64,000 bases of DNA from assembly GCF_954871325.1 (NCBI RefSeq), contig NC_088777.1, positions 39,099,366-39,163,365 on the forward strand, written 5' to 3'. The translations under genes and the position numbers were made by a program. The DNA is from Gordionus sp. m RMFG-2023. Its lineage: Eukaryota > Nematomorpha > Gordioida > Chordodea > Parachordodidae. Under the pieces are notes generated by a model. That model searched no databases. It was not told the DNA's origin and was given only the letters and a program-made list of their open reading frames with translations. This document shows positions 36,347 to 49,700 of the stretch, one piece after another (the stretch's first letter is position 1; every line of letters begins with the position of its first letter).

Positions 36347-39300
36347 GCTTAGATTTAAATGTATACTTATATTTTTTAAAATATAATATTTAAATACAAA
36401 TATTCTTTTTACTTTTTTTTGGGAATTTATTTCGGAATTTTTTTTTACTTCTAAAGTATTATCCAAAAGGAAAATCAATTTTTTTTTTAAGACTATGGTG
36501 TTTTTTTTTTTTGTAAAATAAAAATTTATAAATATATTTTTAGCATTTATTACATTATCGGTATTTTAAAAAAATAGAAAAGTTTATAAATACAATTATG
36601 AGATTATACCAGTAAAAAAAATATATATATATAATTTAACAATCAATAAAAGACAAAAAATAACTTTTAAATTTTATAAATAGAAAAAATATTAAATTTT
36701 CTTTTCAAGTAGGCTTTAGTTTATAGTAGTTTGTTTATTTTTATCTTCTTTTTATTAATTTAATTATTAATTTTCCCATAAACCCCCTCATACATAAAGT
36801 AAATACAAAACACTTTGGTCAATTTAAAGAGTTGCGATTGTATATTAAATAACAAATAAAATATAATTCAACTATTACACTGTTATTTGTCAAATATTTT
36901 TTTTGAAAACGATTTTGGATCACATTTTATCTATATGGAAATTTAATATAATAATTAAGACTGTTTTTGTATGCTAAAATGCAATCCTTTCAAATCTGAA
37001 ATCTATTTATATCTAAATTTACTATATTCGAGGTTTTTGTTTATGTATATCAATTTATCTGATATATTTCACATATGTATATATTAAAGCCCTGTATTAA
37101 ACCTATTTTTAGGTCTTGGCAAAGAAAAAATTTTTTTTTATCCGATCGATGGGCAAAAACAATTTTTAAAAATAGGTCCGGTCTAAAAAATATTTTATTA
37201 TATTTATTTTTCAAGCAGAGCAGGAAAATTATTATTTTTGCTTAGGTTCAATCCCAAAGTTTTAAATAAATGACAGGTCAGACCAAATCCAATGATAATT
37301 CGAACGGATCAGACAAGTTCCTGTATTCTAGTTTATATTCAAATAATAACCGAATCTAAAAACATCTTCATAGCTTAGTCGAAGCCAGATATAACATAAA
37401 ATTTTAAAAATCTAAACTTAACTGGGACAAAAAAAGGTTATAAATTGTCTAAATAACGTTAAAAAGGTACATAAAGATTTTTTTATAAAGTAATACTAAA
37501 GGTATTGGACTTAATTTTATAATCATTTTTTTAGATATGGTTAAAATTTCCCATAGGGGAAGAATTTTAAAATATGTATGGAAAAAAAATTAATGTTTTA
37601 AAAAAACTTTTCTCCTCTTTGCAGTTTTTGCTAGACGATACCCTTATAATATTTTTTTTCTTAAAGGTCACTATGATATATAGTTATCTTTTATATTTAT
37701 TTGTAACTAAATATTATCATAATTTGTTGGTCATAAACATGACCATTACATTATTATACATATATGTAATATGTATATAGATTATAACATTACTTTTGTC
37801 ATAGTTGTTAAAGGTAAATTTGTTTCCCGCGATAAAGAAAGAATAGAGATATAAAAAATAAAATGACTTATATTATATTTATGATTCCTTTTGTAATCTA
37901 ATATATAATTCCACTTGATTAAATTATCATTATATTTTAATCAAAATTTATATTTTAATAAGCATAAAAATAAAGGTTTGTTTATTTATTTTATATTTAC
38001 ATTCAACAATTTGTAAGGGATAAATTGTTGAAAAGATAAGAAATTTTAAAAATTATTAGTGATTTTTTAAAAAAAATTCCCATCTATCCTAACATAAGAT
38101 TACAAATAGTTGCACTTTAAAGTCAATGTTATATGTGGATAATGTTATAGTTAAATGTGCTAACCGTTAGTAAACTTTCTTTGGAAAATTTTTTAATATT
38201 AAATAAAATACAAAAAAGTTTCAATATTTTACAAAAAAAAATTTTTTTCTTTTAATACATCAAATTTATGTTTGGAAAATAACTTTGTTCAAAAGTAGAT
38301 CTCTGTAATTGTAATAAAGTATAAAGAATATCATATCAGCATCTATTTCATTAAAAGTTATAATTTATATTGTATGAGTATATGGTTTATATAGCCATAA
38401 CCATATACAATTTTCAAAATCTCTATTTTTTTAAAAATTATCCTCTAAGCAATATAATATGATCAGATATAAAAATTAAAATCGTATATACTGTGTATAA
38501 AAAGCCATACTTAATAATATTAAAAAAAGGAATTCAGAAATTTTATTTTGTAATATATTCCGATACTTTATTATTTTTAAAATACTTTTCCTCTCGAGGA
38601 TAGAGAATTTCTAACTCATAAAATAAAGTATTTGTATTATTAAAACCTTTTATATATGAAATTTTCATGATATTAACTCGTTATATAATATTTAAAATTT
38701 AATCAAAATGCTAATAGAAAATTAAAAATTTACCGTTTAAAAAAACGGTTTAAAAAAAGTAATTGATAGAGAGATAATATGTCAAAAAAAAATTTAGCAG
38801 AACTATCATTTATTTTTTAACATAATCCACTGTTAGAGAGAGATCATAATGATACAAAATTATAATTAAAATTAGTGATAATTTGATTGTACAGCTTACG
38901 TGAGACTTAAATGACAATTCATTAACACTGAAAAATCTTTATTCCTATACTTAAATTAAACCATTTTTCCATCTCAGATCTCTTCCATTTTCCGCTCCCT
39001 TTCTTTCATCAATGGTTGTTCTTTTTTCTCATTTATAATTTAAAAATATATTCTAAAAGGGTCTAAAGTCTAAACCAAAAAGTAATTTAAATCAGCCTTT
39101 TATATTTACAGTTTAATTATTAACCAAAATATAAAAATGAAATTTATATATTTATATTTGATTAAATTCTTCGAACGTTAGCAAATATTTGATTTAAAAA
39201 CATCTATATCATGATTCATGACGCCTCCTTCAAATTTTAACCTTTGTTTCCTATAATATTATTATTAGGTGGTGCGGGCTATTCAGTTTAATTATTTATT

Positions 39301-40853
39301 TTTTTGAAATAAAATTATTTTTTAAAAAGATTGAAAAATTTTTAAAAAATTAAAACATTATATTTTTATATTTATTTACAAATTAGTTTTTTAAAAAAAA
39401 ATCCTTTCTCTTGGTAAGAATTGTCGAGGTCGTATACATCAAAAAAAAATCATATTGTTTTGTGCATTTAATTATTTATATGTAATATTGAATAAAACAA
39501 ATATTGTAATTTTAAAATAAATATATTTTGTTCTATTAATCTAAAAAATATATGTAAAGTAGGGTCCTGAAGGCGAAACTGAATTCGGCAGCATTTTAAA
39601 AAAAACCTCAATTAATCTAAGCTTCATAAAATAACGAACTTCATCATTTTTAAAATGGATTGGGGAATAAGCAGCTTTAAATATGAAATAGGTAATATTT
39701 GTAGTCTCTTGTCTTGTAAACATTATATTTTTGTTTAAAAACAAATTTGTTCACTTTCGGCAACAAAAATTGAATCCGTTCGCGTTCAACTTTCACTTGG
39801 CAAAAAAAAAACGAGTTCAAATTTCGAAATGTATCATTTAAATCTATAAATATTATTGTATCTGTTGGTTTCTATAATTTTATAAAATTTGTTAAGTTAG
39901 AATACCAATATATTCAATTCGAATAATTTAAATATTCGACGAATTATTTTAATAATACATTTATTCAACAATAATGTGACTAATTTGTTTTATTGGAATA
40001 GAATTATTCGAAATAATTTGATCGAATTTTCTAATTATTCAGAATAATTAATATTATGTTTATAAACAAATTTTAATAAAATGTCATTTCTACTGATAAC
40101 CCATTAATCTAGTAAGTGATAGGATAAGGTATACAAATATAATGGGTGATATTTCTTGGAAATAATTTGCTGTCATAGATCTCATGTCTTATAAAGAAGA
40201 AACAAAATATATTTAAAAGTTTGACATTATAAATTAAATAATATGCATTTTTTATTATCAGATATTTCTATAATAATTTCCGTTCAAAATTATATGTGCA
40301 AATTAGAAAAAATAAAAACTTCTGCCTATATATTTTCGCATGAATTATTTTATAGTATTTTTAAAAAGAAATTATTCGAATAATTTCAATCGAATAGAAA
40401 TAGTAAATATTATTATTAGTACAAATACTAATAGCAAATTATTGGGTTCGTTTAAACAAATCAAACACGAAGAGTGCACTATAAGATTTGATTCGTTTTT
40501 GATTAGGCCTACTGTTTATTGAATGCTTAAATTTAAATTTTTAATAAATTTGTATCGTTATCGGAAAAAAAATGTGAGTTGTAAATATTTGATTTCGATT
40601 TTTAGATACAAAAAACAGTGTATAATTGACTTATGTTACAGTTTATAAGGTTTTTCGGATCCAATAAATTTTATTAATATTTCTGGAATTTTATATCTCC
40701 TGCGCCAAAAGTTTTTAATTTATGGTCCCATGAAATTTTATTTACATTTGAACGGAAAATGTGGGTTAAATAGTATTAATTATTGGTACATAATCCATTT
40801 GTTAGTATCCACTTAAATGGAAGAAGTAGTGTTTTCCAACACCTTTATTATGT
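36347..40853. other. AT-rich spacer
   Basis: No gene. 39745-39830 has gttcac/gttcgcgttcaac words like the intron repeat at 21596. 39910-40050 and 40370-40400 have repeated attcgaataatt words, also transposon-like. The short frames here are Ile/Tyr/Lys-rich and unsupported. Confidence 0.4.
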
Positions 40854-40934
40854 AAAAAAAAATTAAATAAATCTCTTCTTTCTTTTTGCTTAGTAAAAAA
40901 AAATTAAATAAATCTCTTCTTTCTTTTTGCTTAA
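40854..40934. repeat. 41-bp tandem duplication
   Basis: Two adjacent, almost identical copies of a unit containing ttaaataaatctcttctttc and ttttgctta, with a period of 41 bp. It looks like a recent local duplication. Confidence 0.85.
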
Positions 40935-43900
40935 TAAAAATTTATAAGCGAATTACTTATTATATTATCAAAATGATAATTATACTGTTGCTTTAAACCA
41001 TGTTTATAAAATGATAATTATATGCAATTTTTCCCTTTTTTAAAAATTAAATTGGCCGAAATTGCAAATTTTTGACTTGATAAATGGATATATAAATTAT
41101 AATATATAATTCTTTTTTAGATCACCAAAGAACCTCTTAGGTTCATTATATATTCATTAATTATGAAAAAAAATATTTTATTATAAATTTTATTTAGTTA
41201 TTATCTATTGTATTAAAGTAGTATTACCAATAAGCCTTCCTAAAATGGGCAATCCATTATAATAAACATTTATATTAAGATTTTTGCGAGGGCAGGCTAG
41301 GCTTACCCATGAAATAATGGTCACATTTAGAGGTTTACATTGGAGCATTTTTATATAAATTTTAATCTTGACGCATATTAAAAAAATTAATAATTTATAC
41401 ATCTACATTTTGTACAAAGAAAAAATTATACATTTTTTTTTAAATTTTAATTTAAAAGGGAATTTATAAATATACCTATTAACTTTAAAAAAAATTTTGC
41501 GATAAAAACTCATTTTTAAAAAATATTGTATTTAATTTAATTATTTATTAATACTGTCTAAATTTGTTATATATTTAAAAACACCTGAAACTATATTTTC
41601 TAAATTTCAAAAAAAAATTATATGTAATGCAATCTTAAAAAATCTATAACTTTGAGCAACTTGAATATACTCTTCAATGTTATTAAAATTAGACAAGTCG
41701 AAACATTTTTTTTAATTTATAGATAATTAATTTTAGTCTTAATTTAATTTATAAATTAATTATAATTTATTGGTTTTTTATAGTATTATTTTTGTTATTA
41801 TTATAATACTTAAATTAAGAAAAATCATAATGATCATTAAAAAGTGTTAATATACATAAATTTTACACATCGTAAAATATATAAAGTGTAAAAAATATAA
41901 TGGTTGAATAATGTAAAACTTACAAATTACAATTACAAATGAAATGTTACCAATGAATCGTTGATTTATATACTCTGTGGGAATGTTTTTTTGTTATTTT
42001 ATTAATCAAGTGGCCAAAAAAAAATAATCTTATTTTTTAACATTTTCCTAAATAAGAATTTTTTAAAAGAGAAAATTTTTACTCTGTTTTCAGTTTTAAG
42101 AACTACTAGTGTAAGAAAAGTATCAGGGTATTTCAGAAACGAAGGGGGGGGGGGGTTGTATTATTAGATATATAGTATTAATAGACATGGTATTTTTGCC
42201 ATATATAGGGTTAAAAAAAATCTCATTAATCAATTGACATACATTGATTTTAAGAAGGAACTTTTCTCACTATCAATATCACTTATATAAATAAATACAT
42301 ATTTATATTTTTTAAGATTTTGATTTCCTTTTCATTTTATACGATAAAACTAGCTAACCCATGACATCAATCAGGATTCTCATCAGATTACGTTATGTAA
42401 TTTTTAATTTGATTTTAAAGGAATAAAAACTAATATTCCGCTGATTTTTTAAGGTATAAAAACTATAAGTATAGGCCCCAAACGAGCCATTGCATATAAT
42501 GTCTATGTATATCATCTCATAAATATTAATCTTTTTTTTATTATTATTGTTATAATTTATTTTATATTGGTAATATATTTTTATACAATATTTCTAAATT
42601 ACCATATTTATATTTATATCAATATCGATCACAAAAAATTGTGGACTAAAATTGGGATAAATCTGAATATCTTTTCTCATCATGTCTCCCAACCAAAACT
42701 AATTTTTATATTAAAATTTTAGGATTAAAATATCGATTATAAATCATAATATATTTAAAAAGGGGATGGATGCAGGAGGCGAAATAATCTTGAAAAAAAA
42801 TTGGGCTTTACTTTTTCATTTTTAGGTTTTTAAAAGATAAGGATTTATTATAAATATATTTGTGGCAAAAATAGTGCATTGATATTATTATATATAATTT
42901 ATAAATTTCAAATTTTTTTTAGACCATTATAATTTGGTCTTCCTCTCTCTATGATATTTTTTGGTACATGCCATCATCTCAAGAAGTTGTTTATTCTTGT
43001 TAATCCAATTTTTATTCGAAATAAGAACCGGGAATTTACAAGTTACTTTTCAAAGAGTATATACTAATATCTCACAATATATGTTTTTGGACTGGACTTC
43101 TTATATGATTTTCTAAAAGAATAGGCCATTTTGCTGAACTCACGAGGACACAATTTAGATAGATTAGTAATTTACTACGTGACTTACTTAATCGAGTCAA
43201 CAAATAAATATATCCGTATTATAAATTGATAAACGATTATTAATCATTTATAATTTACAAAACATCTAGGCGAAATTGATAGCGTATATTTTTTTGTAAA
43301 ATATTGTATCTTATATGAACCACAAAATTTAAAACACGACTAAAAAAAGTCTAGCACGCGATATTTATATGAATCCCACCTTTAGTAACTATATAATAAT
43401 GTATTTATATGACAATATATTATGATTGTTAAAACCATTTTGTAAAAAAATTAATTTAATTAAATTTATATATTTAAAGAAAAAATTTTTTTTTTATTAA
43501 TTATAAAAATATGTATAAATATAATATTTTTGTAAAACTAAATAGAAGATAATGGCGAAAATTTTTTTTTCTTCATACACCACACCTGTTGGTTTATCAT
43601 AATATAATATAATATCATATCATTTTCAATACCTGGATTTTTTTTGCCGCAAAATATAATTCCGTTACAGAATATTTGATAAAAAGAAAAGATTGATCAA
43701 ATTTTATGTTGTTTATTTTGTGATTGTTGTAATATATATACATCGATAAATCCATTTTTCTAACATCTCTTTATAATGGTATTTCCATGAGGTCATCTCC
43801 GGTCCAATTATAAATGTTTTTGAAAAAATTTATCTTATTTTTTTTATTTCCTTTCTATCAATTTTCACCAATTTAATAAAATTGATATTCGTCCCATTCA

Positions 43901-44050
43901 AATTATTAGCTATAATATAATTTTTTTTGAAAATAGCAGAAAGAAACGATTTTTATAATTATTAATTAGAATATCATTTAAGCTAGAATGTACTTTATCT
44001 GCCAAAATATTTATGAGAAAGAATAAAAGGTCATAAAAAAATTATTATTT
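40935..44050. other. AT-rich spacer with a poly-G tract
   Basis: No supported gene. A run of about 11 G at 42146-42156 stands out. A minus-strand segment at 41402-41205 (KPLNVTIISW, then a GTAAGC donor, then YYNGLPILGRLIGN) looks mildly protein-like but has no partner exon. Confidence 0.4.
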
Positions 44051-44216
44051 TAAAGCTTGGCAGGGCCAGAATTTATATAAGTCAATTCTGGACCCATTGT
44101 TATGCTTATATTTTAACATTTATTCGCTTCTCGTAAATTTATTTTAAATATGGACTGAGCTTAATGGAAAATAGATTTAAACCCGGCCAGGCCTAAAAAT
44201 GGGTATCACTGGAAGT
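44051..44216. repeat. degraded copy of the GC-rich hAT-type family
   Basis: It contains agcttggcagggccag and aaacccggccaggcc and ends ggaagtctctg, matching the ggtctctg terminus of 4657-4955. The left end is unclear. Confidence 0.45.
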
Positions 44217-45214
44217 CTCTGCAAAATACTAATTATTTTATATTAGTTTTCTAACTTTGAACAGATAAAATATCTTTTACTATTACCTAAATTTTATATT
44301 CTAGTATATCATCATAATATAATATCTATTTACCAAAGTAAAACTTCAGTTTTGTAATAATTTTTTAAATTATTTTTTTAATTGTATGAGGTATTAACTT
44401 TTATTGTTAATATTTGTGACAATAGCTTTCCCCCTTTACTCTTGAAAAAAATAAAACGACTTATAAATATAATCCAATTGCATTTTATTTTTATTTAAAA
44501 ATTAAACTTGTAACTTGTGTATATATGAAATTATGACAATATAAAATCCTTTTTTTTTTACTATAGGTCTAAAAAAAACTAAGTGATTGAACATCGGGTT
44601 TCTAATTTTACTATTTTGTTTAATACAAATCACAAACAATCAAATTTAATTAAAAAAACAATGAATTAATTTTTAATATATTTTTTTTTAAAAAGTGGGA
44701 CTAGTAGGCTGATTAAGACATATTTTAAAATTGATTCGCCATGACAATTATTAAGATATTTTATTTATTTTTTTATAAATATGCATATATTATAATATGA
44801 ATTAATATTTAAATTGATTTCACCTGTTATTTTACATTGGAGAGGTGGAAGTTCATAGCCTGAATAAATTAGAGTCCTCCACAACTAGTTAATTAGGGGA
44901 AGATAAAAATTGATTTTTAAAAAATAATTTGAATAATATCAAAAAATGTAAATTAATAATATCTAATTCTAAATATTACCGTATATTTAATTTTTTTTTG
45001 CTAAATTTAGTCTTCAATAAATAAAAAATATAGTAAGCTTAGAGGTACGAGAAGGTGCTCAGATCCCCTTATTTAATATGATTTATACTAGAGCAAAATT
45101 CTCTTTTTTTGGAGGAGCTAACGTCGTCACTGGGATTTGGTAGAATTAGTTATACAAGTTAATACATATTTTTAATTAATAATAAACTCTCTTGCCAAAA
45201 ACTCTAGTATTTTA
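44217..45214. other. AT-rich spacer
   Basis: I see no gene or bounded repeat here. Confidence 0.4.
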
Positions 45215-45790
45215 GGATAGACAGGGGCACGTTGGGTACAAGGCAAGTCAGCCAACTTTAATTAAAATATAGGATATTATTATAGCAAGTAGAAATATAA
45301 ACCAAATTAACTAATTAAGTTATATATCATTTGGCTAAGAAAGATTTGATTTTTTTTTAGTTTTAATTATGCAGAGGAAAGAAAATGTGTGTTAGCATTC
45401 TAAAAAATAAAAAAAAATTAATTGCCAACATTCTCGTTTAAATATATAAATAAACCTTAAAAAATATCAAAAAATAAATTCTATGAAGGTTTTAACCAGA
45501 GCTGTGAACACTCGTTCTAACAAAAATTTAAGGTTTAAGGGATTCAGTGAAAAATCTATAAACCAAGTTAGGGTTTAGGATTGAGAGTCAAGAAAAATAA
45601 AGACATAAATTAATTAAAATAACAGAAAAACTGTTAAAAAGTATTTTATTATATTTACTATTCACCATAAATAATTTATCATATTTATAGTAAAAATAAT
45701 TCAATACAAAAAACAATTCTTGAACCCTCAATTTTTAAAAAGAGTTTGTGTTGGGATTCAGTAAAATCTTATACAAGGCATTTGTAAAGA
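45215..45790. repeat. dispersed repeat copy (partner at 28810) and a decayed hAT-type repeat
   Basis: 45230-45480 matches the intron repeat at 28810-29040 at its GC-rich head (ggggcacgttg) and weakly beyond. 45495-45790 begins ccagagctgtgaacactcg and has tttaaggtttaaggg and ttgaaccctcaat words, like 11990-12105. No coding sequence. Confidence 0.45.
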
Positions 45791-46529
45791 TTATGAGCAT
45801 GTATTGGGCCAATTTATGTCTGGAAACATTGGTTAAACAACATTCAAATCAAATTTTCTAATAAAATGTAGTTTAAAAAGATATTAACTAATCTAAATAG
45901 CCTACACTTTAAAAATTAAGAATATAATTTATTTGTCAAGATTAGTTTTAAATAAAGTTTATTGAGATTTGAACGCATTTTTGATTGGAGTTTTGTTTTA
46001 TTTATCAAAAAGCATTTTTTTAAAATGTTTTTTATAATCAAATAAGATCTAAATAAGATTATTTAAAAAAAAAATTTTATTCTTAAAGCTTTTATAAATA
46101 ATTAAAAATCGGTGCGAAAATCCTTTATGAAATTAAATCTAAAAAAAAACTAAATGACCTTCGTTACTAAAAAGTATTTATTATATGTAAAAAAAAAGAC
46201 CTAACAAAAATAGTATTATTTTACTTTTGATTTACCAATTTACCAAAATTAAGATTGGAGATTTGACCCTTAGATGTTTGCCATTTCACTAGGAAAACGT
46301 ATGGGCTCGAGCCCCGACAAAATTTGGGAAGGTTTCCTTAAGAATTTTTCAAAATTCAAATGTAGAGGAAAATTTTTTTTAGCACTCTATGATCCTAATC
46401 AAACCGAAAGTGGCGCCAATATAAACTAGCCCAACATTCTTTTAAATAAATTTAGAGAGCTTACAATGAAAGTGAAATATGATAAACAATAATTAACAAC
46501 TCATTCGTGTGAGCTAAAAACTCTAAAAT

Positions 46530-46745
46530 TAATAAATACACTTCCCTAACCAATTGCAATCTCATACCAATCGTATCCGACACAATCGGTTTTTTTGGCA
46601 ATCATGCCCTAACCTTCTTCAAATCTCTTGGTAAAAAAATCAGCGCCATCACTGGTGACCCACAGGAAGGCTTCTATCTCAGACAGCGCATATCTATTGA
46701 TATATGCAGATCTAACTGCATTGCCATCCACGGCTCTCTTTCTTG
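46530..46745 (+). pseudogene. retroelement protein C-terminal fragment
   Basis: One frame is open through CNLIPIVSDTIGFFGN, ALTFFKSLGKKISAITGD, EGFYLRQRISIDICR and NCIAIHGSL to TGA at 46743-46745. I recall this pattern (fiPi.vET.G.....f...lg.ri...tgd.r...fL.QRis.aiqr.Na..i.Gt) as the very end of many metazoan reverse-transcriptase-type proteins. Here the ET pair is replaced by SD and upstream sequence is missing, so it is a relic. The frame starting at ATG 46628 is a shadow. The family call rests on memory. Confidence 0.5.
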
Positions 46746-49700
46746 ACCTTCTCCCACCCAACATACAATTTTTTATACTAATTATTTTTTTTATTATACA
46801 GTTTTTTATATAGATTTTAATTTACCAATAGTTTACATGATATTTTTAATATATATTTTTAAATTACGTATATATGTTTTACTTTTAACGTTCAATGTAT
46901 TAGTTTAAAATTGTGATATAGTTTTATAGAAATCTATGATATACCTAATATAATAAAATATTAAAAATTTATCATATTCATAATATTGCGCAATTAAAGA
47001 TTCATAAACATGATTATGCTTGCTTCATTTTGTAATTTTTTTTAAATTGTAAAACAAAACAAATGGTTATTGTTTCTATAAAAAAATATTAATGACAGAA
47101 TGAGATGAGATAATTACAGTAAAAGTTTTTTTAAAATAAAAGTAGTATATAAAAAAAAGCATAAGGTATTCGAAAAAGTATCAAAGAGAAATAAATTATA
47201 TAATTACCTATGTGCTATGTTACGTAAAAAGAAAAAAGTATGTAATATAAAAACTTTCGTAGATACGTTTAAAAAATCTATTGAGATATAAATTTGATTT
47301 TTGTTAAAAAAAAGACTTCATCTTTTACCTGCCTATAGAAGTAATATACATATATATACTTGTATATGAAAATGTCATGCACTTGAAATATGAAATTAAA
47401 TCGTTTCTTCTTTCTTTCCTTTTTTTTATACAAAAGTAAAAACTTTGAAAAAGAAAAGAAAAAGGGTAAAGTTGTTTATAATATTTTATATATATACAAA
47501 CCAATTTCGAAACACCATAAAGAAAATTTGAAATTTTTTAGTAGTCCACTTCACTATGTATTTTTTTTTAAGTTTTATTTTTTATATTGAATTCACAGCA
47601 GAAGGCGATTTAAATGTAAATTTTTTAATGATCAATTTTTGACTTTAATCTTTCTTTTTTTTGTGAAAAACATAAAAACCTGTTAAACTGATATGTATAT
47701 GTAAAAATAGTTTAAAAATTGAAATGTTTTTCTAATTACATATTATGTGACGATGACATCAAATTTATGCATAAAGTTTATTTTTAAATTTAAAATCGTC
47801 AATGTGACGGAAGTACCAAGTTATATAATATATATATAAATGAATAAATTTATAGTTTTTGAGCCTATGCCACCTAACACTTCTGCTATCTTATGCTTAC
47901 ATCCGTAAATTAAGTTCTTAAAATTAGACGACTGAGATTAGATGATAGATATACCTTGTCTTATGGATTTTTCTAATTCTTTGCAAATAGTTTGAGTTAC
48001 AATTCGTTAAATATATATTTCAACTAATTATAAATATATAATCCTTCATAAAAATTAAGTGAGAAAACTTTAAAAATAGGATCCATTGATAGAAAAAAAT
48101 TCCCAATCCAACTTATATTGACTATTTTACAATTCCATTACAGTTGACCATTTTAGTGATCATTCAAAAAATATTAAAATCCTATAGACTCAAGAATTTT
48201 CTACTATTTGTGACATCCTTTAATAATGGCCATAAAAAGAAATATTTTGTTTTTCATGGCTCTTTATCCTGCAAAAATATTAGAAATCTAACTTTTGACA
48301 TGCCCTATGTATAATAAATTTTCAACAGAACAAATAAATGAAAATTTTTATAAAAGTATAAAAATATAAAGTATTTTTTTTTTACTTTTGAAAATTTTTT
48401 TTGGAATAATTTTTCAATTTGAATTTCCTCACAAAAATTTATATTTTAATCAAAGAGAAAACCGCTGAAATTCAATTTTCAATTTTTTAAAAAAAATGTT
48501 TAAAACTTGTATAAATTTTGGGCAAATAATGTTATTTCAAAAATATTAATTATTTAGAAGAAAATTTTTTTTATATTTTGTAGGATTTTTTTATTATTTA
48601 TTTGTGTTATACCATTTATAACTTTAAAAAAAGATTATATTTGATATAATTAAAATCGATTTTGCTAAAATATAAATACTACTATTATGGCATAATCAAA
48701 TCTTTCTAATATGTTGGGCAGTTGTTCAAATTTTCTAAGGGCAAAACAATGCCATATCCAGGATTTCATTTGGGACCTGTTCAAAAAAATTAGGAATGGA
48801 AAAATGGAAATCTAATTCTAATCTAAAATTGAAGAAATCCCAAATCTAAAATTAGTAAACTCATTCAATCCCCAACAAGTCCCTAAAATACGCCACTGTG
48901 GTCTAAAATTATATGAGTTATGAAATGTGAATTATTAATGGTTAACCTGATATTTAATGATCAAAGTGAAGGTTTTTGTATAAATAATTGAAATAACTCA
49001 TATTACGCCCTTTGTATTTATTAAGCATTATCAAAATTCTTGAATAAGAGGTTTATATAGGACCTTGCCCCAAATTGTTGCAAATATTTTCATAGCTTGT
49101 TCAGGTTCTTTAGTTCAAAATGCGTAGGGCACAAATGAGTATATAATATATATAGTTTTAGAATATTATACATATGTGATCGAATTATAATTTTAAATCT
49201 GTTTAGCTTTGAAAACGTATATATATATGAAAGGTAAATAATGCTTTGGTTTAAGAATATTTGTCTTAAAGTATAAACTATGGAGTGTGTCTAATTCTTT
49301 ATTGTGCTATGGTGGTATGGATGAGTTTTAAATCGTTGATAGTGCTAATTTTTTTTTAAAATTATTAAGACATAATATGAAGTTTGCCGGAATTGCAACA
49401 CAGATTGTTTATCTTTTTAATTTCCAACAATTTTGTCAAGTAAAAATTCAATTTCGAAATCGATTTTTTCATTAAAGACCTTTATATATTATTATTAAAA
49501 ATAGCCCAATTTTATGTCAAAATTGGATGAAATTAATAGGGTAAATGTACTATACACATGATCGCGCTCCAAATGATTATAATTTTTTAGATTAATCGGG
49601 TATAGAGCATCAACAGCAGAGTTTATGAGAATATTATATGATTATTATATTTATATTAGGTGAGGAGTGTATGACTGTTATTTCTTGGCTATATTAAAAG

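Noticed and set aside
41205-41402. Minus-strand frame with KPLNVTIISW and YYNGLPILGRLIGN
   Set aside because: Mildly protein-like with a GTAAGC donor inside, but no acceptor, partner exon or family could be found.
46628-46813. 61-codon frame starting MVKKSAPSL
   Set aside because: It is a frame-shifted shadow of the retroelement fragment, which reads sensibly in another frame.
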